Source: Pandoraea pnomenusa
Lineage (GTDB): Bacteria > Pseudomonadota > Gammaproteobacteria > Burkholderiales > Burkholderiaceae
Direction: 5' to 3'
Assembly (NCBI RefSeq): GCF_000767615.3
Contig: NZ_CP009553.3
Span: 2,604,001 to 2,668,000, forward strand
Length of the DNA: 64,000 bases
Below the pieces are notes generated by a model that saw only the letters and a list, made by a program, of their open reading frames with translations, ran no database searches and was not told the origin of the DNA. Below are positions 35,968-44,186 of the stretch, one piece after another (position 1 is the stretch's first letter; every line of letters starts with the position of its first letter). Position numbers and translations under genes: made by a program.

Positions 35968-36897
35968 TCAGCGCGCGCGCTCGATGTGAGTGCGGTAGGC
36001 GAGGGCGGCCAGCGCCACGTCCTGCAAACCGAAGCCCACGGCCTTGTAGACGATGATGTCGTCGCGATGCCGGCGGCCCGTCGTCAGGCCCTCCATCACG
36101 TCGCCCAACTCGGCAACGTCGTGCCAGTTCACCAGCCCCGGCGCGGCCATCAGTAAGTCGCCTGCCTCCTCGCGCGCCTGATCGCGCAACTCCACCACGA
36201 TTCGTGCGGCGCGGGCCAACGTTGCATCGTCTGTCTCGCGTGTGTGCGGCAGGCTCGAGCCGATGGCGGCGACAAATGCGCCCGGCGACAGCGCGCGACC
36301 GTCGAACAGCGGAGTGCTCGCCCGTGTCGCGGTGACAATGATGTCGGCGCCATCGAGTGCCTCGTCGGTCGATACGGCGCTTGCCGTGACGCCCATCGCG
36401 CGGTATGCCTCGTCGACTGAGGCAGCCAGTGCGACGTCGCCTTCGATGCCGACGATGCGCAACGCTTGCACGCCGGCGAACCGGGCCAGTGCATGCGCGT
36501 GCGCCGCGCCTTGGACACCCGAGCCGAAAATCGCGGCCGTGCGCGCACCGGGCCGCGCCAGCGCGCGCACCGCGAGTATGGTCGTCGCGGCCGTGCGCAA
36601 GCGCGTGATCGCATTCGCGTCCAGCGTGGCAAGGCAGGCGCCGTCCGACGCGCGGAACAACACGATCACGAAATTGAACTGGCCGCGAAGGGTGGTGTAG
36701 ACCTTGGCGCCGGCAACGTCCGCGCCGGGCAGTACGGCACCGAGCGTAGAGAGCTTCGTGCCCTGGGCTTCGGTGCGAACGCGGCGCTGGACCGCCGCCG
36801 CGCCGCGTGCGAGTTCGCGAAACGCGCTCTCCAGCGCGGCAATGGCTTGCGGGAAGTCAATCAGGTTGTCGATCTGTGCGTCGGTCAGATGGATCAT
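35968..36897 (-). CDS. Ornithine cyclodeaminase / mu-crystallin family protein
   Basis: This 309-residue protein has the OCD/mu-crystallin pattern: TKLSTLGAVLPG and AGAKVYTTLRGQFNFVIVL at the N-terminal substrate domain, then a Rossmann NAD(P) site AAIFGSGVQGAAHAHAL. LDANAITRLRTAATT is the usual family segment. Members deaminate ornithine or, more often, reduce cyclic imines or 2-oxo acids with ammonia. In this cluster an imine or keto acid reduction would fit. Start ATG 36897 is used; TTG 36915 is the upstream limit. It is on the opposite strand to its neighbours and its promoter carries the shared 13-bp element. Confidence 0.87.
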   Translation of the reverse strand: MIHLTDAQIDNLIDFPQAIAALESAFRELARGAAAVQRRVRTEAQGTKLSTLGAVLPGADVAGAKVYTTLRGQFNFVIVLFRASDGACLATLDANAITRLRTAATTILAVRALARPGARTAAIFGSGVQGAAHAHALARFAGVQALRIVGIEGDVALAASVDEAYRAMGVTASAVSTDEALDGADIIVTATRASTPLFDGRALSPGAFVAAIGSSLPHTRETDDATLARAARIVVELRDQAREEAGDLLMAAPGLVNWHDVAELGDVMEGLTTGRRHRDDIIVYKAVGFGLQDVALAALAYRTHIERAR

Positions 36898-36928
36898 CGG
36901 AGTCGGGAGAGTCAAGAGTGAATAACGA

Positions 36929-36941
36929 GTATACGGTATAC
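36929..36941 (-). promoter_or_regulatory. GTATAC-N-GTATAC element upstream of the OCD gene
   Basis: GTATACGGTATAC, a perfect double GTATAC with 7-bp repeat step, 31 bases ahead of the minus-strand OCD-family start. Best copy of the five. It and the copy at 37041-37053 serve divergent genes. Confidence 0.65.
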
Positions 36942-37040
36942 GATTGATTCAATTTCCTCAAATCTCATGGCGGAGGAGGCGCATCAATTCGGGGGTTGTC
37001 GCGTGATCCACGACAGAATTTTCTTAAATTATTTATTTTG

Positions 37041-37053
37041 GTATACAGTATCT
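37041..37053 (+). promoter_or_regulatory. GTATAC-N-GTATAC element upstream of ferredoxin 1
   Basis: GTATACAGTATCT, two mismatches from the shared 13-mer, 72 bases ahead of the first ferredoxin gene in an AT-rich stretch. Together with the copy 100 bases away it would control the divergent OCD and ferredoxin units. Confidence 0.55.
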
Positions 37054-37125
37054 ACTAATGCGCTACACTCTTGCAAAGACCGCGCTTCGCAGCGCGCAGC
37101 GGTCGTCCTGGTGAAAGGAGGATGC

Positions 37126-37434
37126 ATGCCAGTCGTCGTATTTCGCAGTAACGGGCAGACGTATCGGGAAGAGGTGAAGGTCAATACCAATCTCGTCGTC
37201 CGCGCAGGTATCAAGCAGTTTCCGTTTCCGCATTTGCGCTACGAGTGCGGCATGGGCAAGTGCGCACGGTGCGCTTGTCGGGTGCTCGCCGGCGGCGAGC
37301 ATCTGCCGGCCCCGAACTGGAAAGAGAAGAAGCAACTGGGAGAGCGGCTTGACGCCGGGTATCGGCTGGCGTGCCAGTTGTGGATCGAACACGACATCGA
37401 GCTTGCGCAGGACGAAGCGCCGGCGACGCTCTGA
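37126..37434 (+). CDS. [2Fe-2S] ferredoxin, plant type (ferredoxin 1)
   Basis: This 102-residue ferredoxin has Cys41, Cys46, Cys49 (CGMGKCARC) and Cys83 (LACQLW) as cluster ligands. It is a one-electron carrier in the cytoplasm, most likely for the diiron oxidase encoded 5 kb upstream. AAAGGAGG lies just before the start. The next gene, a second ferredoxin, starts 23 bases after its stop. Expression should follow the shared 13-bp operator upstream. Confidence 0.9.
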   Translation: MPVVVFRSNGQTYREEVKVNTNLVVRAGIKQFPFPHLRYECGMGKCARCACRVLAGGEHLPAPNWKEKKQLGERLDAGYRLACQLWIEHDIELAQDEAPATL

Positions 37435-37457
37435 CATCCGGGCAGCGAGGAAAACGC

Positions 37458-38051
37458 ATGTATATCGTACTTACCAGCCGCCCGGGGCAGTACCGCAGCG
37501 AACCGACTCCGGGCATCACCCCGGTCGAGACACATGACTACTTCTACGGCGCGCGCCACGTGGCGGCGTTTGTCGTGGCCAAACTCGACGGTACGTCGCG
37601 CGTGCGCATTGTCGATGAGGCCGACCCGGACCGCGCGAATCTCGTGCCAACGAAGTTTTTCGAATCCTTCGACAGCGTGTCCGAGGCCGTCGCATCGCTC
37701 GAAGCGCTGGTCGGGCGCGATCACGCACAAGCGCGGCTCAGCCGCCGAGACAAGGAGACCTCCCATAGCACCATGGTTCAGATCACGTTCATCACTAACG
37801 GCGGCAAGACGGTGGAGGCGGCACCCAACAGTAATCTGCTTCGCGTTTCGCTTCGGGAGAAGGGCGGCATTCCCTTCAAGTGCGGCGGCGGGCTGTGCGG
37901 CACTTGCCGTTGTCGCGTGGAAGCCGGACGCGAGCATACCGACGACGTGAAGCCCAAAGAGCGCCGTCATCTCAGTCCGGAGGACCTCGCGAACGGTTAC
38001 CGAATGGCCTGTCAGACGTTCGTCAATGGCGATGTGAGCGTGTCATGGTGA
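37458..38051 (+). CDS. Unknown N-terminal domain fused to a [2Fe-2S] ferredoxin
   Basis: This protein has 197 residues. Residues 1-100 form a small domain with no Cys (MYIVLTSRPGQYRSE, DYFYGARHVAAFVVAKLDG) that I do not recognise. Residues 106-197 are a plant-type ferredoxin with Cys142, Cys147, Cys150 (CGGGLCGTC) and Cys185 (MACQTF). An ATG at 37773 (Met106) could start the ferredoxin alone, but AAGGAG is 15 bases ahead of it, so separate translation would be poor. In relatives the two parts may be separate genes. The gene overlaps the hydrolase gene by 7 bases. Confidence 0.82.
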   Translation: MYIVLTSRPGQYRSEPTPGITPVETHDYFYGARHVAAFVVAKLDGTSRVRIVDEADPDRANLVPTKFFESFDSVSEAVASLEALVGRDHAQARLSRRDKETSHSTMVQITFITNGGKTVEAAPNSNLLRVSLREKGGIPFKCGGGLCGTCRCRVEAGREHTDDVKPKERRHLSPEDLANGYRMACQTFVNGDVSVSW

Positions 38052-39004
38052 GCGAATCCTGCGTCATGGGCGCGCCGTTCGGCGCATTGTCGCCGGACTG
38101 GCAACGTCGGATGCTGGCGCTCGGCCCACGCTGGAACGACGACATCATCGCCCACCGCAAGGCGGTCATCGATTGTTACACGCCGATATTGGCGGTCGCG
38201 CCCAAGAGTCCGCACGTGGAGCGCAACGTGGCATACGGCGGGCATGCCCGTCAGGTGCTCGACATTTTCGCGCCGGTCGCCGCGTCCCCGGGCACGCCTG
38301 CGCCGGCCTTGCGCGAAGCGGTCGTGTTCGTGCACGGCGGCGCGTTCGTGCGAGGCAACAAGAGCGTCAATGGCGAGATTTACGATAACGTGTGCCACTG
38401 GTTCGCACGGCAGGGAAAGCTTGCCATCAACGTCGAATACCGTCTGGCCGACGAAGCACCGTGGCCGGGCGGGGCGCGGGACGTGGCGCAGGCGATTGCT
38501 TGGGTGCGCGAACACGCCGACGAACTGCAAATCGACACGTCGCGGATTTTTCTCATCGGCCATTCGGCAGGCGGTACCCACGCGGCCAGTTGTCTGTTCG
38601 ATCCTGCGCTGAGCGGGGCGTGCGGCGGCAACGGGCATGGTGTTGCAGGACTGATTCTCGTGAGCGCTCGCCTGTTTGCCGATGTCGACCCACGCAATCC
38701 GAATGCGGCGCCCGTGCGTGCGTATTTCGGCGCCGATGAGACCCGGTATGTCGAGCGCTCACCGCTGACCCACGCGGCGCGCGACCCGGTGCCGACGATG
38801 ATCGCCATTGCCGAGTATGAAAACCGCTTCCTCGACGAGTACGGTGCGGCGCTCTTCCTGACGTTGTCGCGCGCGCGTGGCGTGGCGCCACGCTTCGTGC
38901 AGATGCGCGGGCACAATCACACGTCGATCGTCGCGCATTTCAACTCCGGAGAGGATTGGCTCGGACAGGAGATGCTCGCCTTCATGGCATCGGTGCCGCG
39001 TTGA
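38045..39004 (+). CDS. Alpha/beta hydrolase (esterase/arylformamidase-like)
   Basis: This 319-residue protein has an oxyanion-hole HGGAF at 97-101 and the nucleophile elbow GHSAGG with Ser174. A catalytic His is likely in GHNHTS near residue 302. The build is of carboxylesterases and kynurenine-formamidase-like enzymes, which cut esters or N-formyl/acyl bonds. No signal peptide is seen. It overlaps the ferredoxin gene and shares its transcript. The start could also be the ATG at 38066. Confidence 0.85.
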   Translation: MVSESCVMGAPFGALSPDWQRRMLALGPRWNDDIIAHRKAVIDCYTPILAVAPKSPHVERNVAYGGHARQVLDIFAPVAASPGTPAPALREAVVFVHGGAFVRGNKSVNGEIYDNVCHWFARQGKLAINVEYRLADEAPWPGGARDVAQAIAWVREHADELQIDTSRIFLIGHSAGGTHAASCLFDPALSGACGGNGHGVAGLILVSARLFADVDPRNPNAAPVRAYFGADETRYVERSPLTHAARDPVPTMIAIAEYENRFLDEYGAALFLTLSRARGVAPRFVQMRGHNHTSIVAHFNSGEDWLGQEMLAFMASVPR

Positions 39005-39033
39005 TTCCGGGCGGCGAAAGTGGCCGCCAAATC

Positions 39034-39046
39034 GTGTACAGTCTAC
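39034..39046 (+). promoter_or_regulatory. GTATAC-N-GTATAC element upstream of gntR
   Basis: GTGTACAGTCTAC, two mismatches from the shared 13-mer, 103 bases ahead of the GntR regulator start. It suggests the regulator controls itself and links it to the other four sites. Confidence 0.55.
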
Positions 39047-39149
39047 AAAAAGCCGTCGCTGCTATAAAATGCGGCGTTTGTCGTGGCGCCACGGGCCTTG
39101 GAATGACCGTCCGTCGGCGCGGAACTGTCGGTTTTTGGAGATTGGAATT

Positions 39150-39824
39150 ATGGTGCGGGGAGCCACAGGCGCAAACGGTCGCGAGCCGATCATGCACCAA
39201 CAGCTGTCGGACCTGGTGATTGCCCGACTGCGCGAGTCGATCACGTCGGGGGTATACAAGCCCGGGGACCGTCTCGTGGAGGGGCGAATTGCCCAGGAGC
39301 TCGATGTATCGCGCGTGCCGGTGCGCGAGGCGCTGCGCGCGCTTGCCGTCGAGGGGCTGGTGGAAGTGCGGCCCCGCCACGGCGCCGTCGTCGCGTCGTT
39401 CGATCCGGCAACGGCGCGCGAACTGGTGCAGATTCGCGCCACGCTCGAAGGGCTCAATGCGCGTCTGGCTGCCGAACATTGCACGCCGGAGTTGGTCCGG
39501 CGCATCGAAAAAGTGCTGCAGGAAGGCAACGCCAAGGTCGCCGCGGGCGAGACGTCCGGCCTGCTCGAGCTGAACGCCCGCTTTCACGACTTGCTCTATT
39601 CGGCCGGCGCCAATGCGATGCTCGCCGAGCTCATGCGCTCGATGCGGGACCGCTCCCGCATGTTGTTCGTCAATGCCAGCGACGAGGAAGTGCGCATTAC
39701 GTGGGAAGAGCACGCCGCGATCTTGAGAGCCGTTCAATCCGGCGATGCGGCGTTTGCCGCGTTGCTCGCCGAGCGCCACGTCACCCGCGCCGCACAGTAC
39801 TATCTCGACAATATCGCACGCTGA
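39150..39824 (+). CDS. GntR-family regulator, FCD (FadR-like) subgroup
   Basis: This 224-residue protein has a winged helix at residues 18-80 (RLRESITSGVYKPGDRLVEGRIAQELDVSRVPVREALRALAVEGLVEV). A helical FCD domain follows with metal-binding candidates (LNARFHDLLY, WEEHAAILRA, LLAERHVTRAAQYY). FCD proteins bind organic acids or amino acids and usually repress catabolic genes. It is last in the cluster. GGAG lies nine bases ahead of the start; an internal Met at 39192 is less likely. It is the natural owner of the 13-bp element found in five promoters. Confidence 0.92.
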   Translation: MVRGATGANGREPIMHQQLSDLVIARLRESITSGVYKPGDRLVEGRIAQELDVSRVPVREALRALAVEGLVEVRPRHGAVVASFDPATARELVQIRATLEGLNARLAAEHCTPELVRRIEKVLQEGNAKVAAGETSGLLELNARFHDLLYSAGANAMLAELMRSMRDRSRMLFVNASDEEVRITWEEHAAILRAVQSGDAAFAALLAERHVTRAAQYYLDNIAR

Positions 39825-40355
39825 CACGCTCACACGCGTGCGTTCGGAATCCCTACATCATCGAGAGAATTTCCACGGCCGGCGGCACATTCGCGCCGCC
39901 ACGGCGACAATCGTGTCAACGGGACTGGCGATTGGCGCCGGACTCCGAAGCGTCGGTCAAGCGGCGGGCCCGGGCGCGCTCCGCCTACCACCGAATATGG
40001 TAAGAAGTCCAGTCGGCTCGTCCTTGACCAATGCGTGTCAACGGCGATAGCATCGATTCCGCTTGCTGGTGCTACCTGTTTTCCCTACATAAATGGTTCA
40101 GCGCACTGCCGGATGGCGCTCGCGCGGAGTCTTCATTTTCGACGGGTATCATCGCGATCGATGTGGGCAGTCGATTCGTTAGGACTGTTACCGACGTACG
40201 TTCCCGTCGAAAGAGGGGCGCGAGCCATTGGCTACCGGCGAACTCGCCCGATGCCAGCGCACAATGGTCGCATTGCGTGGGGGTGCCCGGCCGTCCCGAA
40301 AAACAACCAATAATTCTGACTCCCCGGGGATGTTCGTGAAAAGTGTGCGGGCGAA
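39825..40355. other. Intergenic stretch before the SUOX-kinase pair
   Basis: No convincing gene is seen in these 531 bases; short frames on both strands look random. CGCACGC (39815-39821) and GCGTGCG (39836-39842) form a 7-bp stem overlapping the gntR stop and may be a weak terminator. TTGCTG (40063-40068) and TACATA (40086-40091), with a 17-bp spacer, could be a promoter for the next operon, though 265 bases ahead of its start. Confidence 0.4.
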
Positions 40356-40877
40356 ATGTTGAAGATAAGGGTTTGGGCCATTTGCCTGGGGCTGGTGCTC
40401 TGCGGCCCCGTCACGGCTGTGCAGGCCGTGCGTGACCGTCTCGAGCTCGACGTGTCGTGTGACGGCTGCAAGCAGGTGGGCCGCAAGGGCGCCAACGCCG
40501 ACGTGCGCCGCATCGTCCACTTCTCGCGCACGGCGTTGCTCTCGCTGCCCATGCATACGATCGACACGTCAACGCTCTGGACCACTTCGGCCCGCTGGGA
40601 GGGGCCTCGTCTGGCGGATGTCCTCGCCCGGGCCGGTTTCAAGGGCCGAACGCTTCGCGTCTACAGCTACGATGGTTCGGTGCAGGACATCCCCATTGCC
40701 TTTGTTCATCGCTATGAGCCGATTCTCGCGTACCGTGAGAATGGCGTAGAGCTGTCCCTTCGCAACTTCGGTCCGCTGTTTCTGATCTTCCCGCGCGACC
40801 AGCATCCCGATGTACTCGCCTCCGAAGTCGGCTCGCGCCGTTTCGTCTATCAGATCAAGCATATCGAGGTTCGATGA
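40356..40877 (+). CDS. Periplasmic SUOX-fold (molybdopterin-binding type) protein
   Basis: This 173-residue protein has a signal peptide (MLKIRVWAICLGLVLCGPVTAVQA). The mature part has the fold pattern of the sulphite oxidase molybdopterin domain: WEGPRLADVLARAGF, TLRVYSYDGSVQDIPI, ILAYRENGVELS and GPLFLIFPRDQHPD. It is short, and no Cys stands at the place of the cofactor-ligating Cys, so it is probably a binding or sensing protein rather than an enzyme. It overlaps the histidine kinase start by ATGA, which points to a joint sensory role. Confidence 0.75.
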   Translation: MLKIRVWAICLGLVLCGPVTAVQAVRDRLELDVSCDGCKQVGRKGANADVRRIVHFSRTALLSLPMHTIDTSTLWTTSARWEGPRLADVLARAGFKGRTLRVYSYDGSVQDIPIAFVHRYEPILAYRENGVELSLRNFGPLFLIFPRDQHPDVLASEVGSRRFVYQIKHIEVR

Positions 40878-42817
40878 TGGCTTCGGACGGCGTGTCACGA
40901 CGCATTCGGATCTTCATATACACGCTGCTCTTCGTGCAGCTCGTCGGCTTGTGGGCGTTCTCCGGCTACCTTTTCATTGCGTCCCGCACCCAGTCGGAGT
41001 CTGCCGGGCCCGTAGGCGCGGAGGCCAGTTTCGCCTCGGTCATCGGTACGGAGCAGGCCGTCGACCGCACGCAGATCGACATGCTCAAGGTCGCCAACGG
41101 GCTCGCGAGCGCCGACGACATCGACGCCTCGCTACAGATACTCGAGTCTCGAATCGCGCAGATTTCGGGGCGCGGCGCCATGTCGCGCTTCATGGAATAT
41201 CCGCAGTATGTCGCGAGTGTCGACAAGGTCAAGACCATATATGCCGAAATCGAGGCCATGCGCAACCAGGCGGGCAACGCCGATACCTGGATCACGCCGG
41301 GGATTGCGAAATTCGACGAGATGCGCACGCCACTCTCGGAACTCGAGATGGTCGTCGGTGAAATCAACGCCCGTCGGCGCGACGAGGTCCGCGAAGACTA
41401 CGAGCATCGCCGCAGCATGCTCATGGGGTCGAGCATCGGCGCGACGATTGTGCTGCTCACGCTCGCCTACCTGTTTGCGTCGAACGCGCGCAAGTTGCGC
41501 GATGTCAGCGCGAAGCAGAAAGAAGCGCTGCAACGGGAGACGGCCGCCGCATTGTCCGCCGCGAACGCCGTGAATGCGCGCAACGCCTTCCTGGGCATGA
41601 TCGGGCACGAGCTGCGCACACCATTGCAGAGCATCATGGCGGCCACGGATGTACTCGTTGAACGCAACTTCACCGGCACGGACAAGCTGCTTATCGACCA
41701 GTTGGCACGCGCGGCCAACGTGCTTGAGGCGCAGATGAAGGATCTGACGGATTTCTCGCGGATGGAGGCGGGACAACTCGCGCTGCGCAAACGCATCTTC
41801 AATCCCTATGGGGTTCTGAATGCCGCGGTGGAGTCGGTTTCCGAGCGGGCGCGTCGCAAATCGCTGGCGCTTCGTCTGGAGTTCGACGACTGGCAGGTCA
41901 AGGTGCTTTCGGACCCATTCCGGATTCAGCAGATCGTCACCAACCTGCTCGACAATGCCATCAAGTATGCCGACCGCGGCAGCGTTACCCTACGGGCGAG
42001 TCTCGAGCGGCTCCCCGGGATCGACCGTCTCAGCGTCGACGTGATCGATACGGGGCGCGGCATCGACCGCGTGAGCCAGGAGCAGATCTTCCAACCCTTC
42101 ACGCAGATCGACACACCGGAGAGCAAGCGCGTCGACGGCATCGGCATGGGACTCACGATCGTTCGCGGCCTCGTCGAACTGCTTGGCGCGAAGCTCTCGC
42201 TGGAGAGCGAAGTCGGCAAGGGGTCGAAGTTTACCGTTGTGTTCGATCTGGAGCATGTCACCAGCGAGATGGAGACGCCTGGCACAGAGCCGGGCGCGAC
42301 GGCCGTCACCGCGCCTTTGGAGGCGGCCGCCATGGCCGGCTCGCCGGCCATGGCAACGGCGCGCACTTCGGGGGCGCCGGCCGCGGTGGAGGCCGAGCCG
42401 GACGTCAGCGCGGTGGTGGTGCCTGCCGGCCAGACGCCACGCCGCGTGCTGGTGATCGACGATCAGGCCGACGTGCGACATACCATCGAGATGCTGCTTC
42501 GCGTGAACGGCATCGAGTGTGAGAGCGTATCCAACGCTCGCGAGGCGTATCGCCTCGTCGAACGTACCCCGTACGATGCCATCATGCTCGACCTGAACAT
42601 GCCCGAGGTCGACGGCGTGTCGGCCGCCATGGAAATTCGTCGCATGGGCGGCATCAACGCGGATGTGCCGCTCATTGCCTTCAGCGCCCAGGCACCGGAG
42701 GTCATTCCCGCGCATCACCTCAGTCTGTTCGAGCATTACCTCATGAAGCCCGTGCGCGGCGATATTCTGCGCGTGGTGCTCGAGAGCATCTGGGCGACCC
42801 GCGGCGTCGGGCTGTAG
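40874..42817 (+). CDS. Hybrid sensor histidine kinase
   Basis: This protein has 647 residues. Two membrane helices (about 11-36 and 184-203) frame a helical periplasmic sensor of ~150 residues. HisKA follows with the phosphorylated His245 (HELRTPLQS), then an ATPase domain (NLLDNAIKYADRG, DTGRGID, GIGMGLTIVRG). A Pro/Ala-rich linker leads to a receiver domain with Asp573 (MLDLNMP) and its Lys (LMKPV). It overlaps the SUOX-fold gene and converges with a BetR-type response regulator that may be its output partner. Confidence 0.93.
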   Translation: MMASDGVSRRIRIFIYTLLFVQLVGLWAFSGYLFIASRTQSESAGPVGAEASFASVIGTEQAVDRTQIDMLKVANGLASADDIDASLQILESRIAQISGRGAMSRFMEYPQYVASVDKVKTIYAEIEAMRNQAGNADTWITPGIAKFDEMRTPLSELEMVVGEINARRRDEVREDYEHRRSMLMGSSIGATIVLLTLAYLFASNARKLRDVSAKQKEALQRETAAALSAANAVNARNAFLGMIGHELRTPLQSIMAATDVLVERNFTGTDKLLIDQLARAANVLEAQMKDLTDFSRMEAGQLALRKRIFNPYGVLNAAVESVSERARRKSLALRLEFDDWQVKVLSDPFRIQQIVTNLLDNAIKYADRGSVTLRASLERLPGIDRLSVDVIDTGRGIDRVSQEQIFQPFTQIDTPESKRVDGIGMGLTIVRGLVELLGAKLSLESEVGKGSKFTVVFDLEHVTSEMETPGTEPGATAVTAPLEAAAMAGSPAMATARTSGAPAAVEAEPDVSAVVVPAGQTPRRVLVIDDQADVRHTIEMLLRVNGIECESVSNAREAYRLVERTPYDAIMLDLNMPEVDGVSAAMEIRRMGGINADVPLIAFSAQAPEVIPAHHLSLFEHYLMKPVRGDILRVVLESIWATRGVGL

Positions 42818-42868
42818 CGCCCGTGGCGCCGCACAAGGGCGCGTAGAAGGGCGAGAGGAAGGGCGCGC

Positions 42869-43726
42869 TCAGCGCTGCGCCAGGCGCTTGTTGAGCTCGG
42901 CGACGAGCAGCGGCAATCGCGCGGGCTTCTCCAGCACGTCGACGTCGAACGCGGTAATCGCACGGGCGATATCGGACTCGTTGACGTTGCCGGCCTGCAT
43001 CTGTCCGGTCAGGATGAAAACCGGGGCGTCGGGGTTGTCGGAGGTGCGAATCTCCGAGAGCGCGGTCTCCGCTGTCTCGTGATCGAGCATCCAGTCGACG
43101 ACGTAGGCGTCGAACACCGTCTGTTTCAGTGCTTCGCGAAATGCCGCGGCGCTGTAAAACGCGCGGGCGTCATATCCTTTGCTGTTGAGATACATGCACA
43201 CCGTGTCGGCCGTGCGTAATCCGCCTTGCGCGTCGCTGCCGCCATCGTCGTCCACCACCGCCACGGTGAGGCGCGTCGGCACGAGCGACTTCGGTCGGAT
43301 CTCGATCAGCTCCACCACGAACTTCTTGCCACGCGGCGCCATGTCCGACGGATAGAGGCGCCAGCTCCCCGCCGTCGACATCGCGACATACTCGGACCCC
43401 TGACCGGTCAGGATCTCCGGCCCTATCCACGCCTGGCACGGCACCAGGTGGTTGCCGAAGTCGAGCAGCGCAGGCACGCCCTGCGCGTGTTCGGATGTCT
43501 CGGGGTCGAGCAGTGCGGTAATGGAAGCGTTGAATGCGGCCGCCACGTCGCGCAGCTCGCCGTAAGTCCAGTTGCTCTGTCCGCGCATTTTCCGATGCGC
43601 CTGCGCGGGACTCAGGCCGAGCGTCTTCGCGAGCGCGCCCGTCTGCTTCGATTTAGGGATGGCGTGACGTTCCATCAATTGGCCCACCCGCTGGGCCATC
43701 AACAGGTTGTCGTCCGAACTTTGCAT
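42869..43726 (-). CDS. BetR-type HTH protein with C-terminal receiver-like domain
   Basis: This protein has 285 residues. Residues 1-75 form a helix-turn-helix of BetR type (AQRVGQLMERHAIPKSKQTGALAKTLGLSPAQAHRKMRGQ). The middle, ~80-150, is a small beta domain of unknown role. From ~153 a receiver fold follows, with the acidic pair Asp159/Asp160, phosphoacceptor candidate Asp211 (AYVVDWMLD) and Lys267 (LEKPAR). The order is the reverse of usual response regulators, where the receiver comes first. It is convergent with the hybrid kinase (51-bp gap) and probably its partner. Confidence 0.85.
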   Translation of the reverse strand: MQSSDDNLLMAQRVGQLMERHAIPKSKQTGALAKTLGLSPAQAHRKMRGQSNWTYGELRDVAAAFNASITALLDPETSEHAQGVPALLDFGNHLVPCQAWIGPEILTGQGSEYVAMSTAGSWRLYPSDMAPRGKKFVVELIEIRPKSLVPTRLTVAVVDDDGGSDAQGGLRTADTVCMYLNSKGYDARAFYSAAAFREALKQTVFDAYVVDWMLDHETAETALSEIRTSDNPDAPVFILTGQMQAGNVNESDIARAITAFDVDVLEKPARLPLLVAELNKRLAQR

Positions 43727-44186
43727 GTGCGTTATGTCGTCCTGAATGAAGGGGAGGCGTTCCGCGTGCGGCCACGCACCTCACAACGGTTGTCTCCGGG
43801 TCTTGTGTACTTCGTGGAACCGGCGCCTAACGCTAGCGCAAGTCCGAGCTATCAGAAATGATGGGGTTGTTTCAATGTGTTACAAAAATGAAAGCGAAAA
43901 GCGATTGAAAGACAAAATTCGCTTCGTATAATCTCGCAAAACGCAATTCAGTTTGCATTAAACGAGAAAATTTAGGACTTCTCTCTCTCATTTGATGCCA
44001 AGGTGTAGCGTGTCGCTGCCGGTGGACGCCGGTGCCGTGATACGCGAATCCGTTGACCGGGGCAATCCCGGCCGTCTTTTTCCAGAAACCGAAATATGTT
44101 GTAACGCGAGGCTCTGCGCCCGGTCGCGTGGGGCCTTCTTTTGCCCGTAGCACCCTGCCGTACTTCTTACCAACGAGGAGCGTATC
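43727..44186. other. tad locus upstream region
   Basis: This gap is AT-rich for the window, with no gene. It holds the promoter of the BetR-type gene on one side and of the tad locus on the other. A good sigma-70 promoter is at 43905-43932, leaving a leader of about 250 bases before the first pilin gene. Confidence 0.5.
43905..43932 (+). promoter_or_regulatory. Sigma-70 promoter of the tad locus
   Basis: TTGAAA (43905-43910) and a perfect TATAAT (43927-43932) with a 16-bp spacer, in an AT-rich stretch. It faces the first pilin gene 254 bases downstream; the long leader could hold further control. Confidence 0.65.

Noticed and set aside
37773..38051. Ferredoxin 2 as a separate gene
   Set aside because: The upstream part is in the same frame without a stop and the only AAGGAG is 15 bases from this ATG, so one fused protein is the simpler reading.
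40031..40339. 102-codon plus-strand frame between gntR and the SUOX-fold gene
   Set aside because: Several overlapping frames of similar length exist there; none has a ribosome site or protein-like composition.
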